This document shows positions 46,302-56,462 of a stretch of 64,000 nt of DNA, piece by piece. Every line of letters starts with the position of its first letter. Position 1 is the first letter of the stretch. The stretch comes from Methanospirillum stamsii. GTDB lineage: Archaea > Halobacteriota > Methanomicrobia > Methanomicrobiales > Methanospirillaceae. Under the pieces are notes generated by a model. That model was not told the DNA's origin and made no database searches. It was given only the letters and a program-made list of their open reading frames with translations. A program made the position numbers and the translations under genes. The stretch lies in assembly GCF_003173335.1 (NCBI RefSeq), contig NZ_QGMZ01000038.1, forward strand, positions 1 to 64,000. Reading direction: 5' to 3'.

Positions 46302-49300
46302 TTATGCAGCGTTTGCTGCCAGTACTCCGTCTGAGGTCATGTATAACCAATATCCACGGTAGGGGTACATCAGGGTTGCATCATTGCTGCCCTTGATTAT
46401 CATCGGATCATACTGCTGGGCTGGTGCATTAAATCCTGCACAGTTTACCCACTTATCCTGAACGGAGAGGAGAGTAAACTTCGCCTCAATCGGAGTTTTT
46501 CCGGTAAATCCGATGCCATTCCATCCTTTCTTGAGGTAGGCTGTCGGAGGAGTCTGGACAGGGTTTTTATCATATTTCAGTGGGACCGATGAGGTTCCCT
46601 GTGAATAAATCCAGAATCCTTCGAGCGGTTTAACCGGAGTTGTCGGATCCATTACATACCACAGGTGTTCGCCGGTATTGTACTGGAACATGCTGTGCCC
46701 TGCTGAGTCCACGCAATTAAAGATTGAAGCGGTATCAAATCCGGGAGCCAGTTTTTTCGGGACTGATATGAAGTTCCATCCTCCTGAAATCGGAATATTA
46801 TCATCATACGGTGTTGCCACGGTGATGAATTCAGACTTTGATATGGTGTCTGATCCGTATTTACTGGATGCAGTAAGAGTGACGGTATATTTTCCCTCTT
46901 TTGTGTAGGTATGCACCGGATTTGCCACCATATCTGTGGAGCCGTCACCAAAGTTCCAGTTCCACATGGTCGGGTTTCCTGTTGAGAGATCCGTAAAGGT
47001 TACGGTAAGAGGTGCTTCCCCTGTTCTTGGGACTGCATTAAAGTCAGCTTTTACCGGCGGGCAACTTTCAACAGTAATGAAATTCTGTTTGGTTACCGTT
47101 CCGGTTGCACCGAACTGGTTTGAAGCTGTCAGGGTAACGGTGTATGTTCCCGGAACTGTGTAGGTATGCTTCGGGTTTCCCCAGCTGTATGGTGGCGGAC
47201 ATTTTCCACCTTTACATTCCGTTTGAACTTCAGAATCATTTTCAGATGCCGGAACAATGTTTCCGTCTCCGAAATCCCAGTTCCACATGGTTGGTGAGTC
47301 TGAAGACATATCTGTGAACTGAACGGTAAGCGGGGCACATCCGGATTTTGGATTACCATCAAAGTCTGCTATGATGGCTTTTGCTGAAACGGTAATGTAT
47401 GCCTGTTTAGTTTCAGTATCTGTTGTCCCATACTGGTTTGAAACAGTCAGGGTAACGGTGTATGTTCCCGGATACCGGTATGTGTGTTTTGGATTTGCGA
47501 CATTGTTTTGTGGTGGTGGACATGTTCCTCCTACACAATTCGTATCAACATCGGATTCATTTTCAGAAGCCGGAATAATATTTCCATCCCCGAAATCCCA
47601 GTTCCACATGGTTGGGTTTCCTGTTGAGAGATCTGTAAACTGAACGGTCAGTGGAGCATATCCGGTTGTTGGTGTTCCGATGAAATCAGCATCAATGGAT
47701 GCATCGTTTACCGTAACTAACTGGGTCTTCGTGACGGTATCTGAAGTATACTGGTTTGAAGCGGTAAGAGTTACGGAATAGGTACCTGGAACTGTATACA
47801 AATGGGTCGGATTTGCCACCATGTCAGTAGATCCGTCACCAAAGTCCCATGCCCACATGGTTGGATTTCCTGTGGAAAGATCGGTAAACCGGACGGAAAG
47901 CGGGGCATTCCCTACTCTTGGGTCCGCAGAGAAATCTGCAACGATTGCCTTTGGTGAAACGGTCACAAATTCAGTTTTTGTAACGGTATCCGATGTATAC
48001 TGGTTTGATGCCGTCAGTGTAACTGCATATGTTCCGGGATACCGGTAAGTGTGTCTTGGATTTGCTAAATTATTCTGTGGTGGCGGACATATTCCTCCAT
48101 GACAATCCATGTCAACTTCGGATTCATTTTCAGACGCTGGAATAATATTTCCATCCCCGAAATCCCAGTTCCACATGGTCGGATTTCCAATTGAGAGGTC
48201 TGTAAACTGAACAGTCAGCGGAGCTTCACCAGTTCTTGGGTCTGCGGAGAAATCTGCAACGATTGCCTTTGGCGAAACGGTCACAAATTCAGTTTTTGTA
48301 ACGGTATCCGATGTATACTGGTTTGATGCCGTCAGTGTAACTGCATATGTTCCGGGATACCGGTAAGTGTGTCTTGGATTTGCCACATTATTCTGTGGTG
48401 GCGGACATATTCCTCCATGACAATCCATGTCAACTTCGGATTCATTTTCAGACGCTGGAATAATATTTCCATCCCCGAAATCCCAGTTCCACATGGTCGG
48501 ATTTCCAATTGAGAGGTCTGTAAACTGAACGGTCAGTGGAGCTTCACCTGTTCTTGGAACGGCAGAGAAATCTGCAACGATTGCCTTTGGTGAAACGGTT
48601 ACGTATTCAGTTTTTGTAACGGTATCCGACGTATACTGGTTTGATGCCGTCAGTGTAACTGCATATGTTCCGGGATACCTGTAGGTGTGTCTTGGATTTG
48701 CCACATTATTCTGTGGTGGCGGACACTTTCCTCCATGACAGTCCATGCCAACTTCGGATTCGTTTTCAGACGCCGGAATTATGTTTCCATCTCCGAAATC
48801 CCAGTTCCACATGGTCGGGTTTCCGGTAGAGAGGTCTGTAAACTGAACGGTCAGCGGAGCTTCCCCAGTTCTTGGTTCAGCTAAGAAATCAGCTTTGATT
48901 GCCTTTGGAGTAACTCTTATCGTTGTTTCACTGATTCCAGATTCACAAGTCTGACTGGAAGCTGTCAGGCGAACCTGATAAGTTCCCGGACTCGTGTACG
49001 TATGAACCGGATTTGCTACCATATCGGTGGTTCCATCCCCAAAGTCCCACGCCCACATGGTTGGCCCTCCGGTTGAAAGATCAGTAAACCTCACGGTTAA
49101 GGGAACTTCACCTGATGAAGGTTCAGCGTTAAACCGTGCTTCGATGACACAGGTTCCTTCTACAATGATGTACTTTTCTTTCACCTTTGTACTGGTCCCT
49201 GCTGTCGGGCTGCTGACTGTTAATGTTACCGTGTATTTTCCCGGTTTCTGATACACATGAGTCGGGTTCTGTTCATATGCTGTACCGCCATCTCCAAAGT

Positions 49301-49799
49301 CCCATTTCCACTCCTTTACAGCACCTTTTGAACAGTCAGTAAACTGGACAAGGAGAGGAGCTTTTCCATAGGTCGGGTTTGCGAGGAAGTCTGCAACCAA
49401 AGCATTCTTGTCCCTCACAATGATGTATTCCTGCCTGATCTTTGTGCTACTCGCTCCGCTAATGCTGGTAGCAGTCAGGGTCACGGTATAAATACCTGGT
49501 TCCTCGTAGATATGAACCGGGTTTGCAGGCCCTGCTTCAGTAGTACCGTCTCCAAAGTCCCAAGTCCACATTGCCGGATATCCGGTTGATGAATCAAGGA
49601 ACTGGACCTTCAGAGGAGCAACTCCGTCAGTCGGGCTCCCGATAAAATCAGCAATAATACAAGCGCCGCCAGGACCATCGCAAATGGCCTCCCCGGCACC
49701 GTTTGTTACAGCCTGCTCTAATCCTCCTGCAGATACTACACCCGATGCCGCAAGGATGAGCATGAGGAATAGAGCCAGCGTATACACTATTTTTGTCAT
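46302..49799 (-). CDS. Secreted ten-PKD surface protein with GWN/YW module
   Basis: About 1165 residues from the ATG at 49799, which follows a GGTGG ribosome-binding site; an upstream GTG at 49811 is possible. After the signal peptide (LALFLMLILAASGVVSA), ten PKD beta-sandwich domains fill residues about 45-1000, each with WxWDFGDG or the like. Five have an insertion of about 20-25 residues with paired cysteines before NPRHTY or NPKHTY. The last 165 residues (from ISGGWNFISVPKK to VLAANAA) are the duplicated module shared with the neighbouring proteins and the subtilase. It is probably a cell-envelope or sheath component. Three domains show nearly identical DNA. Confidence 0.9.
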   Translation of the reverse strand: MTKIVYTLALFLMLILAASGVVSAGGLEQAVTNGAGEAICDGPGGACIIADFIGSPTDGVAPLKVQFLDSSTGYPAMWTWDFGDGTTEAGPANPVHIYEEPGIYTVTLTATSISGASSTKIRQEYIIVRDKNALVADFLANPTYGKAPLLVQFTDCSKGAVKEWKWDFGDGGTAYEQNPTHVYQKPGKYTVTLTVSSPTAGTSTKVKEKYIIVEGTCVIEARFNAEPSSGEVPLTVRFTDLSTGGPTMWAWDFGDGTTDMVANPVHTYTSPGTYQVRLTASSQTCESGISETTIRVTPKAIKADFLAEPRTGEAPLTVQFTDLSTGNPTMWNWDFGDGNIIPASENESEVGMDCHGGKCPPPQNNVANPRHTYRYPGTYAVTLTASNQYTSDTVTKTEYVTVSPKAIVADFSAVPRTGEAPLTVQFTDLSIGNPTMWNWDFGDGNIIPASENESEVDMDCHGGICPPPQNNVANPRHTYRYPGTYAVTLTASNQYTSDTVTKTEFVTVSPKAIVADFSADPRTGEAPLTVQFTDLSIGNPTMWNWDFGDGNIIPASENESEVDMDCHGGICPPPQNNLANPRHTYRYPGTYAVTLTASNQYTSDTVTKTEFVTVSPKAIVADFSADPRVGNAPLSVRFTDLSTGNPTMWAWDFGDGSTDMVANPTHLYTVPGTYSVTLTASNQYTSDTVTKTQLVTVNDASIDADFIGTPTTGYAPLTVQFTDLSTGNPTMWNWDFGDGNIIPASENESDVDTNCVGGTCPPPQNNVANPKHTYRYPGTYTVTLTVSNQYGTTDTETKQAYITVSAKAIIADFDGNPKSGCAPLTVQFTDMSSDSPTMWNWDFGDGNIVPASENDSEVQTECKGGKCPPPYSWGNPKHTYTVPGTYTVTLTASNQFGATGTVTKQNFITVESCPPVKADFNAVPRTGEAPLTVTFTDLSTGNPTMWNWNFGDGSTDMVANPVHTYTKEGKYTVTLTASSKYGSDTISKSEFITVATPYDDNIPISGGWNFISVPKKLAPGFDTASIFNCVDSAGHSMFQYNTGEHLWYVMDPTTPVKPLEGFWIYSQGTSSVPLKYDKNPVQTPPTAYLKKGWNGIGFTGKTPIEAKFTLLSVQDKWVNCAGFNAPAQQYDPMIIKGSNDATLMYPYRGYWLYMTSDGVLAANAA
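48057..49010. repeat. 318-bp tandem repeat within the PKD gene
   Basis: Three units with period 318 bp (106 codons), beginning near 48057, 48375 and 48693. The first two differ at only a couple of positions over their first 150 bases. They encode PKD domains carrying the Cys-containing insertion. This points to recent duplication or gene conversion. Confidence 0.85.
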
Positions 49800-49943
49800 T
49801 CTTCCCACCACCAGTTATTGCGAAATGTGTTCCAGACACACCTCTGCAAATCGTAAGTTACCTCATGTCGACTTAATGATATCCATCTGTTTTCTACATC
49901 TTTTTGCATCCCATAATCCCCCCATTTCTACACCAAAAAAAAA

Positions 49944-52900
49944 TTATGCTGAAATAGCAGCCAGTGTCCCTACATCAGACATAAACAGCCAGTACCCGTT
50001 GAATGGGTAGAGTCGTGCATCGTCATTTCGACCCTTAATAATCATCTCATCATACTGCTGTTTTTCTTCACTAAAGCCAAGACAGTTGATCCACTTATCC
50101 TGCACCGAAAGAAGCGTGAATTTAGCTTCAAGTGATTCAAGACCTGTAAATCCAATCGCATTCCAACCTTTCCGGAGTTCTTTTGTCGGAGGTGTTGTGA
50201 GCGGATCAGTATCATAGGTTAAAGGCACAGAATTTGCAGTCCGTGAATAAATCCATACAGCATCGAGCGGTTTTAGCTGGCTGGATGCACTAAGGGTCAT
50301 CCATTGTCCGGTTCCTGCATCGTACTGGAAAATGCTGTGTCCATCAACCTGTATATGGCTGAAAATTGCTGCAGTGTCTTTTCCAGGTGCAAGTTTCTTT
50401 GGAACAGAGACAAAGTTCCATCCTGGATAAATCGGTATTGAATCAGATGGTATTGGACTACTGCCAACGGAAATATAACCTGATTTTGTTTCAGTGTCAG
50501 ATCCGAACTGGTTTGATGCAGTAAGAGTGACTGTGTATGTTCCATCTTTTACATAGGTGTGTCTTGGATTTGCAATGTTAATGCAGTCCCCGTTAACACA
50601 TGAAGCATTTGCATCAGCCGGAATGATTCCCCCGTCTCCGAAGTTCCAGTACCACATGGTCGGGTTTCCGGTTGATAGGTCGGTGAACTGCACAGCGAGT
50701 GGCACTGCTCCACTCTTTGGTGATGCCGTAAAGTCAGCATTGATGGTCGGGGTTACCTGTCCGACGGTAATGAATGCCTGCTTGGTTTCGGTATCAGATC
50801 CGTAACTGTTTGATGCAGTAAGAGTAACGGTGTATGTTCCCTCTTTTGCATAGGTGTGTCTTGGATTTGCAATGTTAATGCAGTCCCCGTCTACACATGA
50901 TGCATTTGCATCAGCCGGAATGATTCCCCCGTCTCCGAAATTCCAGTACCACATGGTTGGATTTCCGGTTGAGAGGTCGGTAAACTGCACGGTGAGTGGT
51001 GCTACTCCACTCCTTGGTGCTGCTGTGAAGTCTGCGTTTATGGTAGGAGTTACCTGTCCGACTGTAATAAACGCCTGTTTAGTTTCGGTATCAGATCCGA
51101 ACTGGCTTGATGCAGTAAGAGTAACAGTGTATGTCCCCTCTTTTGCATAGGTGTGTCTTGGATTTGCAATATTAATGCAGTCCCCGTCTACACATGATGC
51201 ATTTGCATCAGCCGGAATGATGCCTCCATCCCCGAAGTCCCAGTTCCACATAGTTGGGTTTCCGGTTGAGAGGTCGGTAAACTGCACGGTCAGCGGAGCT
51301 GGTCCGCTCCTTGGTGAAGCAGTGAAATCTGCGTTGATAAATTGTGGGGAAGAGGAGAAATAAAGGTCTTTCCTGAGAATTCTCTCTCCTCCACGGGTGA
51401 TTACCTGGTTTGTTCCTGCCTGCAGGGTGCCCATCCAGAATGATATGGTCTTTCCTGCATCAGCTTCAGTGACCGGAACTATCAGGCGGGGATCATCAGG
51501 ATTCTGACCTGGAGCTCCATATGATCCTGAATACCGGGTTACATAGGTTGTTACGGTCTTACCATCGATTTTCGCTTCGATTACTGTACCGATTGGGGCA
51601 GATTGTCCTTCAATCTGCACATACCCATAAAATTCGTATGGGTTCATCGGTGGAATTGTGGTAATGGTAAGATCCTGCTGGAACCTTCCTCCACTGGTTA
51701 TCTGGAAAGTCTGGTCAGCGGTGTATTCACCCTCCATGAAGGTGACATGTTTTCCTACATCGTTCACGGTAATTGGAACAGTCAGGGCCGGATCGGTATC
51801 ATACTGGCCACCGTACTGACCACTCTGGGTTATTTCGTATGAACCCCTGACAACCCCGTCAATGACCGCTTTCAGAACGGTTCCTTTTGCTGCAGGCTGA
51901 CCGTCAATACTAACCGCTCCATAGAAATACAGGTTACCGAGGGGCTGGGCATATACAAAGTTGAGTGGCTGTTCCAGCATGGAACCGTCTCCAGTGACGG
52001 TAATTGATGGTGAACCCTGAATGCCTTCACTCCAGAATGTAATCTGTCTTCCAATGTCTGCCTGGAGGATATCTACCGTGAGCTGGTCAGCCATACTGCC
52101 TTCTCCACCATAGTATCCTTCCTGGGTGGTAGTTATCGAGTCTTTTGTCACCCCATCAATTTTTGCAATGATGTTTGTCCCGATTGGTGCCGGCAGGTAA
52201 TTGAACGTAACCGGTCCATAGAACTGATATGGAGTAAATGGTGTTGTAGGTTCCAGAGTATACAGGAAGATATCCCAGTTTCCAAACCGGTCATCCTGCC
52301 ATACAATCTTGTCAACACTGATATCCGGACGAATCTGATTTCCAGGGCCTACGCAGACTGCATAGGTCTTCGGGATAGAAAGATCGACCATGTAGATATC
52401 GCTATTCTGTTCCTGGTCATATCTTGTCCATACTATCTTGGATCCTGAAACTGCGGGTTCAACATCATCATAATCATCAAAGGTCACGGCGGTAGTCATG
52501 TCCTTTTTGATGTTATACATGAAGATATCCCATTTGCCGTTCCGGTTATCTTCCCAGACTACGTAATCTTCAGAAATCCGGGGGTTCTGCTGAATATTGA
52601 TATCACGGGTTACCTGAATGGTCTTTTGAGTATCGTAATTGTAGAGATAAATATTCCAGTCATTATTGTTGTCATCAAGCTGCTGATAGACAATCCATTC
52701 CCCTTCAATGTCCGGGTTGGCTTTATCTTTGTCATTTGCATTGATGTAAGCCGGAGTTCCGGTTGATCCAATTTTGGTAAAAGCGATATCTCTGATATCA
52801 TCGTTTCCAAAATCTTCGTAAACGACCATGTCATGTGAGATTGCAGGCCTGAATTTATTCGTTGTATCTACACAAACCGGATCTTCCTTATGCATCTCAA

Positions 52901-53273
52901 TGTTGTAGTAGTAGATATCCGAATTTCCATGCCGGTTATCGTCCCAGACTATTATTCCATCCGAAACGTCCGGGTTGTTCTGGTCGCTTAAAATATTGGC
53001 AACCATCCCTCTGTTTCCAGATTTCATGTCATAGAACCAGACCTTGCCCTGGCCCTCATACTGGGTCCATGTGATATACTGTCCATCTACCCGGGGATCC
53101 CAGTCATACACCGAATCAAAACACATCTGTTCTTCAATACCCGGTGCCTGTGCTATCAGTTCTTCTGCTGAAAAACTTACAACCGGTTCGAAATCCACTC
53201 CCTCATCATCTGCCAGACAAGGCACCAGCAGCAGGAGGAGAAGAACCGCCATTGATTGTATTGCGAATCTCAT
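49944..53273 (-). CDS. Secreted TolB-propeller/PKD protein with GWN/YW module
   Basis: 1109 residues, starting after a GGAGGTTG site. A signal peptide (SMAVLLLLLLVPCLA) leads to seven propeller blades (residues about 45-350), each with a signature like NPRISEDYVVWEDNRNGKWDIFMYNI in pieces. Three tandem beta-sandwich-like repeats of about 95 residues follow (about 350-645; FYGYVQIEGQSAPIGTVIEAK). Three PKD domains (about 645-945), each with ADANASCVDGDC or a near variant inserted, and the C-terminal GWN/YW module (945-1109) complete it. The protein is a plausible large adhesin or envelope protein. Confidence 0.9.
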   Translation of the reverse strand: MRFAIQSMAVLLLLLLVPCLADDEGVDFEPVVSFSAEELIAQAPGIEEQMCFDSVYDWDPRVDGQYITWTQYEGQGKVWFYDMKSGNRGMVANILSDQNNPDVSDGIIVWDDNRHGNSDIYYYNIEMHKEDPVCVDTTNKFRPAISHDMVVYEDFGNDDIRDIAFTKIGSTGTPAYINANDKDKANPDIEGEWIVYQQLDDNNNDWNIYLYNYDTQKTIQVTRDINIQQNPRISEDYVVWEDNRNGKWDIFMYNIKKDMTTAVTFDDYDDVEPAVSGSKIVWTRYDQEQNSDIYMVDLSIPKTYAVCVGPGNQIRPDISVDKIVWQDDRFGNWDIFLYTLEPTTPFTPYQFYGPVTFNYLPAPIGTNIIAKIDGVTKDSITTTQEGYYGGEGSMADQLTVDILQADIGRQITFWSEGIQGSPSITVTGDGSMLEQPLNFVYAQPLGNLYFYGAVSIDGQPAAKGTVLKAVIDGVVRGSYEITQSGQYGGQYDTDPALTVPITVNDVGKHVTFMEGEYTADQTFQITSGGRFQQDLTITTIPPMNPYEFYGYVQIEGQSAPIGTVIEAKIDGKTVTTYVTRYSGSYGAPGQNPDDPRLIVPVTEADAGKTISFWMGTLQAGTNQVITRGGERILRKDLYFSSSPQFINADFTASPRSGPAPLTVQFTDLSTGNPTMWNWDFGDGGIIPADANASCVDGDCINIANPRHTYAKEGTYTVTLTASSQFGSDTETKQAFITVGQVTPTINADFTAAPRSGVAPLTVQFTDLSTGNPTMWYWNFGDGGIIPADANASCVDGDCINIANPRHTYAKEGTYTVTLTASNSYGSDTETKQAFITVGQVTPTINADFTASPKSGAVPLAVQFTDLSTGNPTMWYWNFGDGGIIPADANASCVNGDCINIANPRHTYVKDGTYTVTLTASNQFGSDTETKSGYISVGSSPIPSDSIPIYPGWNFVSVPKKLAPGKDTAAIFSHIQVDGHSIFQYDAGTGQWMTLSASSQLKPLDAVWIYSRTANSVPLTYDTDPLTTPPTKELRKGWNAIGFTGLESLEAKFTLLSVQDKWINCLGFSEEKQQYDEMIIKGRNDDARLYPFNGYWLFMSDVGTLAAISA

Positions 53274-53299
53274 CTCTTTTCAACCTCCGTAATTCCCGT

Positions 53300-56200
53300 T
53301 TATATCCCAATTGCAGCGAGATCTCCATCCTCGTTCATGTAGATCCAATATCCGTACCCCGGATACAGGGAGTTTGTATTGCTTTCCGGTACGTTCATTA
53401 TCGTACCCTGATACCGCTGAATTGAAGAATCAAATCCAATAATGTAAATCCACTGGTCTTTTACTGAGAGCAGGGCGTTATTTGCCGGAACTGTATTCAG
53501 GCTGGTAACTCCGAAAGTGTTCCATCCCTTTACAAGTTTTCTTGTCGGTGGAATCTGTAAGGCATCCTGGGCAAAGTAGAGGTATACTGCATCTTTCTTG
53601 GTTGAATAAATCCAGACTGCATCGAGTGGATTGATAACAGTGCCTGCACTCACCGTGTTCCAGGTCTTGCTTCTTGGATTATATGTGAAAATGCTGTGAC
53701 CTCCGACATCCACATGCCCGAACAGTGATTTTGCGGTATTCTGGCCGTCTACAAGCATTTTTGGAACAGAAATAAAGTTCCAACCCTGGTTCAGACTGAC
53801 CTGGGCTTCAGGCGGACTTACAATACCTGCGGTTATCATGTTCTGCTTGACTGATGTCTTTGTCTGTCCGTTCCAGAGTGTTGTCATCAGGCCGACTGAA
53901 TACACACCGTTCTTTGTATAGACATGTGTCGGGCTTCTTTCAGTGGAAGTAGTTCCATCACCAAAGTCCCAGTACCATGACTTTGGATTACCTGATGATT
54001 TATCTGTGAACTTGACAGTTAATGGAGTATTTCCCTGTGTCGGGATTGCGGAGAAATCAGCTGAACCTGATGATTTGGAATTGAAATTGATATTTTTCTG
54101 AACCTTCATTCCGCTGACAACAAGCTGGCTCTGGTCTCCCTCAGCTCCTGAAGCAGTCTGGAATTTGATGGTTTTTCCAATATCTGCATTGGTTACCGGA
54201 ACATCAAGGTACGGTCCGTAATCAGATCCATATGAACCTGAAGAAAGGGTGGATATCTGTCCTCTGATCTGGTTATCAATCAGAGCATAGATGGTGGTCC
54301 CTGCAGGTAACGGGGATCCGTCCTGGCTGGCCCTGCCCCAGAATGAATATTTTGTCTGGGCGGAAACGGTAAAGGTAAGATCAAGTTTCTTTTGAATTGC
54401 TGCACTTTCTGTGGAGACATCTGCAGATGCGATGATGATATCTCCCTGCTTTGTTGAAAGTGTCACCTGCTGTCCGGCAGTATATGTTGCTCCGTTCCAC
54501 TGGGCAGTAAAGGAGAGATATTTCCCATTGTCGCTCTGGTATACGGGAACATTCAGGTTGCTGTATTGTCCGGCACTTGTTATGGTGACCTGTCCCCTGA
54601 CCTGGTTGTCAACGAGTGCAGAAATTACGGTTCCAGCACTTGCATACTGTCCGTCAAGTAATGCAGTACCACTAAAGATGTATGTTGTCTGAACTGGGTT
54701 TGTTCCAAAGGTCAGATCAAACCATCCGCCTATCTGCTGACCGACGGTGATTGTCTGTGCTGCCTGGAGGTATGAGCCACCAGAATTTATGGTAAATATG
54801 ATGGTTTTTCCAACATCATTCTGATTTACCGGAATATTTAGATTTGAATAGGAACCGGTACTGGTTACGGTTACCTGTCCTCTTACCTGCGAGTCAATGG
54901 ATGCCGAAATAATTGTTCCGACAGGAGCCTGCAGATTATTTACCAGAACATTTCCAGAGAGGGTGTAGGTCTGAATTGGAGTGGAATAGGGAGCACTCAG
55001 GTCAAGTTTTGCAACTCCTCCTGTTCCAACGGTTACCACCTGGTCAGCCTGGTATTCATTCAGTTTAAATGAAATTGTTTTTCCTGCATCTGCTGAACTA
55101 ATCGGAATTTCAAGATATGGGCCATATGAAGAACCATATTGTCCTGATTGCTGGACGGTATATGTTCCTCTGACAATCCCATCAATTAATGCGGTAATTT
55201 TTGTTCCTACCGGAGCTGCAGATCCACCAAGCAGGGCAGATCCATAGAGCTGATATTTACCTGCTGAACTCTGGGAAGAGAAGGTGTAGAGGAAAATATT
55301 TGCAGTTCCTGTACGATAATCCTGCCATACAAGATAATTTCCGTAAATTGACGGGTTCTTCTGATCTCCCTGGTTTGTGGTAATCTGGTAGATTTTTCCG
55401 GTGATAAGGTCGATGAGGAAGATGTCGGCATTACCGTACCGGTATTCTTCCCAGACAACCAGTGGACCGGAGACATCCGGATTTACTGCCTTGAATTTTG
55501 CATCTGTTATCTGATATTCCTGGAATGTATCAAGTGTCATTGCGAAGACATCAGAAATACCGTTACGGTCATCCTCCCAGACGATTATCTTTCCACTGAT
55601 ACGTGGATTTCTCTGGTTATTCGGATCGTTTGTCAGCTGGTACTCCTTTTCTGCAACGATATCATACAGATAGATGTCGGCATTGCCGTTTCTCCAGTCT
55701 TCCCAAATGATGTAATTTCCTGATATGTCCGGGTTTTTCTGTTCGGCGAGATCCTTGGTTACATAATCGCTGGTACCTGAATTCAGGTCTGCCATATAAA
55801 TATCAGCATTCCCTTTTCTCCAGTCTACCCAGGCAATATACCGTCCGGAAATTACCGGCTGGTTCTGGTTTGAAGTTGAAGATGAAATTGTTGCAGCTGT
55901 ATCTGTCTGCAGGTCATATCCGGCAATATTGGTAATAGGATTAGATGTCGGTCCGGCCTGTTCATATACCACGATTCTTCCAGAAATGTCAGGATTACTC
56001 TGCTGAAGTTTTCCTGGATAGACCGGATACAGACTCGCAGACTCAATGTCATAAAGTCCGACAGCTGAAACCCCGGCGCTCCACTCCTCAAAAACCACTC
56101 TTCCATCACAAACCCGTGGATTTACATGATTGAGGTTACCGAACGTGATCTGCTTCTCAGATCCCCCACATGACTCTGAGGAGAAATCAAATATTGAGGT

Positions 56201-56425
56201 ATCAACAGTAACCACATTGGAAACTGTATACTCATCCGGATTTTGTGAAACCGCCAGGATTTCAATACCGCTGCCTGTACTTTGCGGGGTGGTGAACGTG
56301 ATGTCCCCCGCCTGAATTTCCTCTTCTGATACCCCTGACGGAGTAAACACAATCTCCTCTGCAGTGACCGCACCACATAGAAGAATGAGCAGAATAATTG
56401 GCACATATTTCCATATCTTCATCAT
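53300..56425 (-). CDS. Secreted TolB-propeller repeat protein with one PKD and GWN/YW module
   Basis: About 1041 residues from the ATG at 56425, with GGGAGGCG just upstream; an ATG three bases later is equally possible. After the signal peptide (VPIILLILLCGAVTA) come seven propeller blades to about residue 385. Four copies of the same sandwich-like repeat as in the next protein follow (about 388-785; for example SFWGRASQDGSPLPAGTTIY). A single PKD (about 787-870) and the final module from LNQGWNFISVPKML to the end complete the protein. It heads the three-gene cluster. Confidence 0.9.
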   Translation of the reverse strand: MMKIWKYVPIILLILLCGAVTAEEIVFTPSGVSEEEIQAGDITFTTPQSTGSGIEILAVSQNPDEYTVSNVVTVDTSIFDFSSESCGGSEKQITFGNLNHVNPRVCDGRVVFEEWSAGVSAVGLYDIESASLYPVYPGKLQQSNPDISGRIVVYEQAGPTSNPITNIAGYDLQTDTAATISSSTSNQNQPVISGRYIAWVDWRKGNADIYMADLNSGTSDYVTKDLAEQKNPDISGNYIIWEDWRNGNADIYLYDIVAEKEYQLTNDPNNQRNPRISGKIIVWEDDRNGISDVFAMTLDTFQEYQITDAKFKAVNPDVSGPLVVWEEYRYGNADIFLIDLITGKIYQITTNQGDQKNPSIYGNYLVWQDYRTGTANIFLYTFSSQSSAGKYQLYGSALLGGSAAPVGTKITALIDGIVRGTYTVQQSGQYGSSYGPYLEIPISSADAGKTISFKLNEYQADQVVTVGTGGVAKLDLSAPYSTPIQTYTLSGNVLVNNLQAPVGTIISASIDSQVRGQVTVTSTGSYSNLNIPVNQNDVGKTIIFTINSGGSYLQAAQTITVGQQIGGWFDLTFGTNPVQTTYIFSGTALLDGQYASAGTVISALVDNQVRGQVTITSAGQYSNLNVPVYQSDNGKYLSFTAQWNGATYTAGQQVTLSTKQGDIIIASADVSTESAAIQKKLDLTFTVSAQTKYSFWGRASQDGSPLPAGTTIYALIDNQIRGQISTLSSGSYGSDYGPYLDVPVTNADIGKTIKFQTASGAEGDQSQLVVSGMKVQKNINFNSKSSGSADFSAIPTQGNTPLTVKFTDKSSGNPKSWYWDFGDGTTSTERSPTHVYTKNGVYSVGLMTTLWNGQTKTSVKQNMITAGIVSPPEAQVSLNQGWNFISVPKMLVDGQNTAKSLFGHVDVGGHSIFTYNPRSKTWNTVSAGTVINPLDAVWIYSTKKDAVYLYFAQDALQIPPTRKLVKGWNTFGVTSLNTVPANNALLSVKDQWIYIIGFDSSIQRYQGTIMNVPESNTNSLYPGYGYWIYMNEDGDLAAIGI

Positions 56426-56427
56426 TA

Positions 56428-56435
56428 CGCCTCCC
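56428..56435 (-). promoter_or_regulatory. Ribosome-binding site of the 53300 gene
   Basis: On the minus strand GGGAGGCG lies a few bases before the tandem ATGs at 56425 and 56422. It fixes the start and excludes the GTG-like upstream frame. Confidence 0.5.
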
Positions 56436-56462
56436 ATCCGCAGGTCCTCCTGGTAGAATCAG

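Noticed and set aside
46302-49799. Regularly spaced repeats suggesting a CRISPR array
   Set aside because: Spacing is 246-318 bp, in frame, and encodes PKD domains. No short direct repeats with unique spacers were seen.
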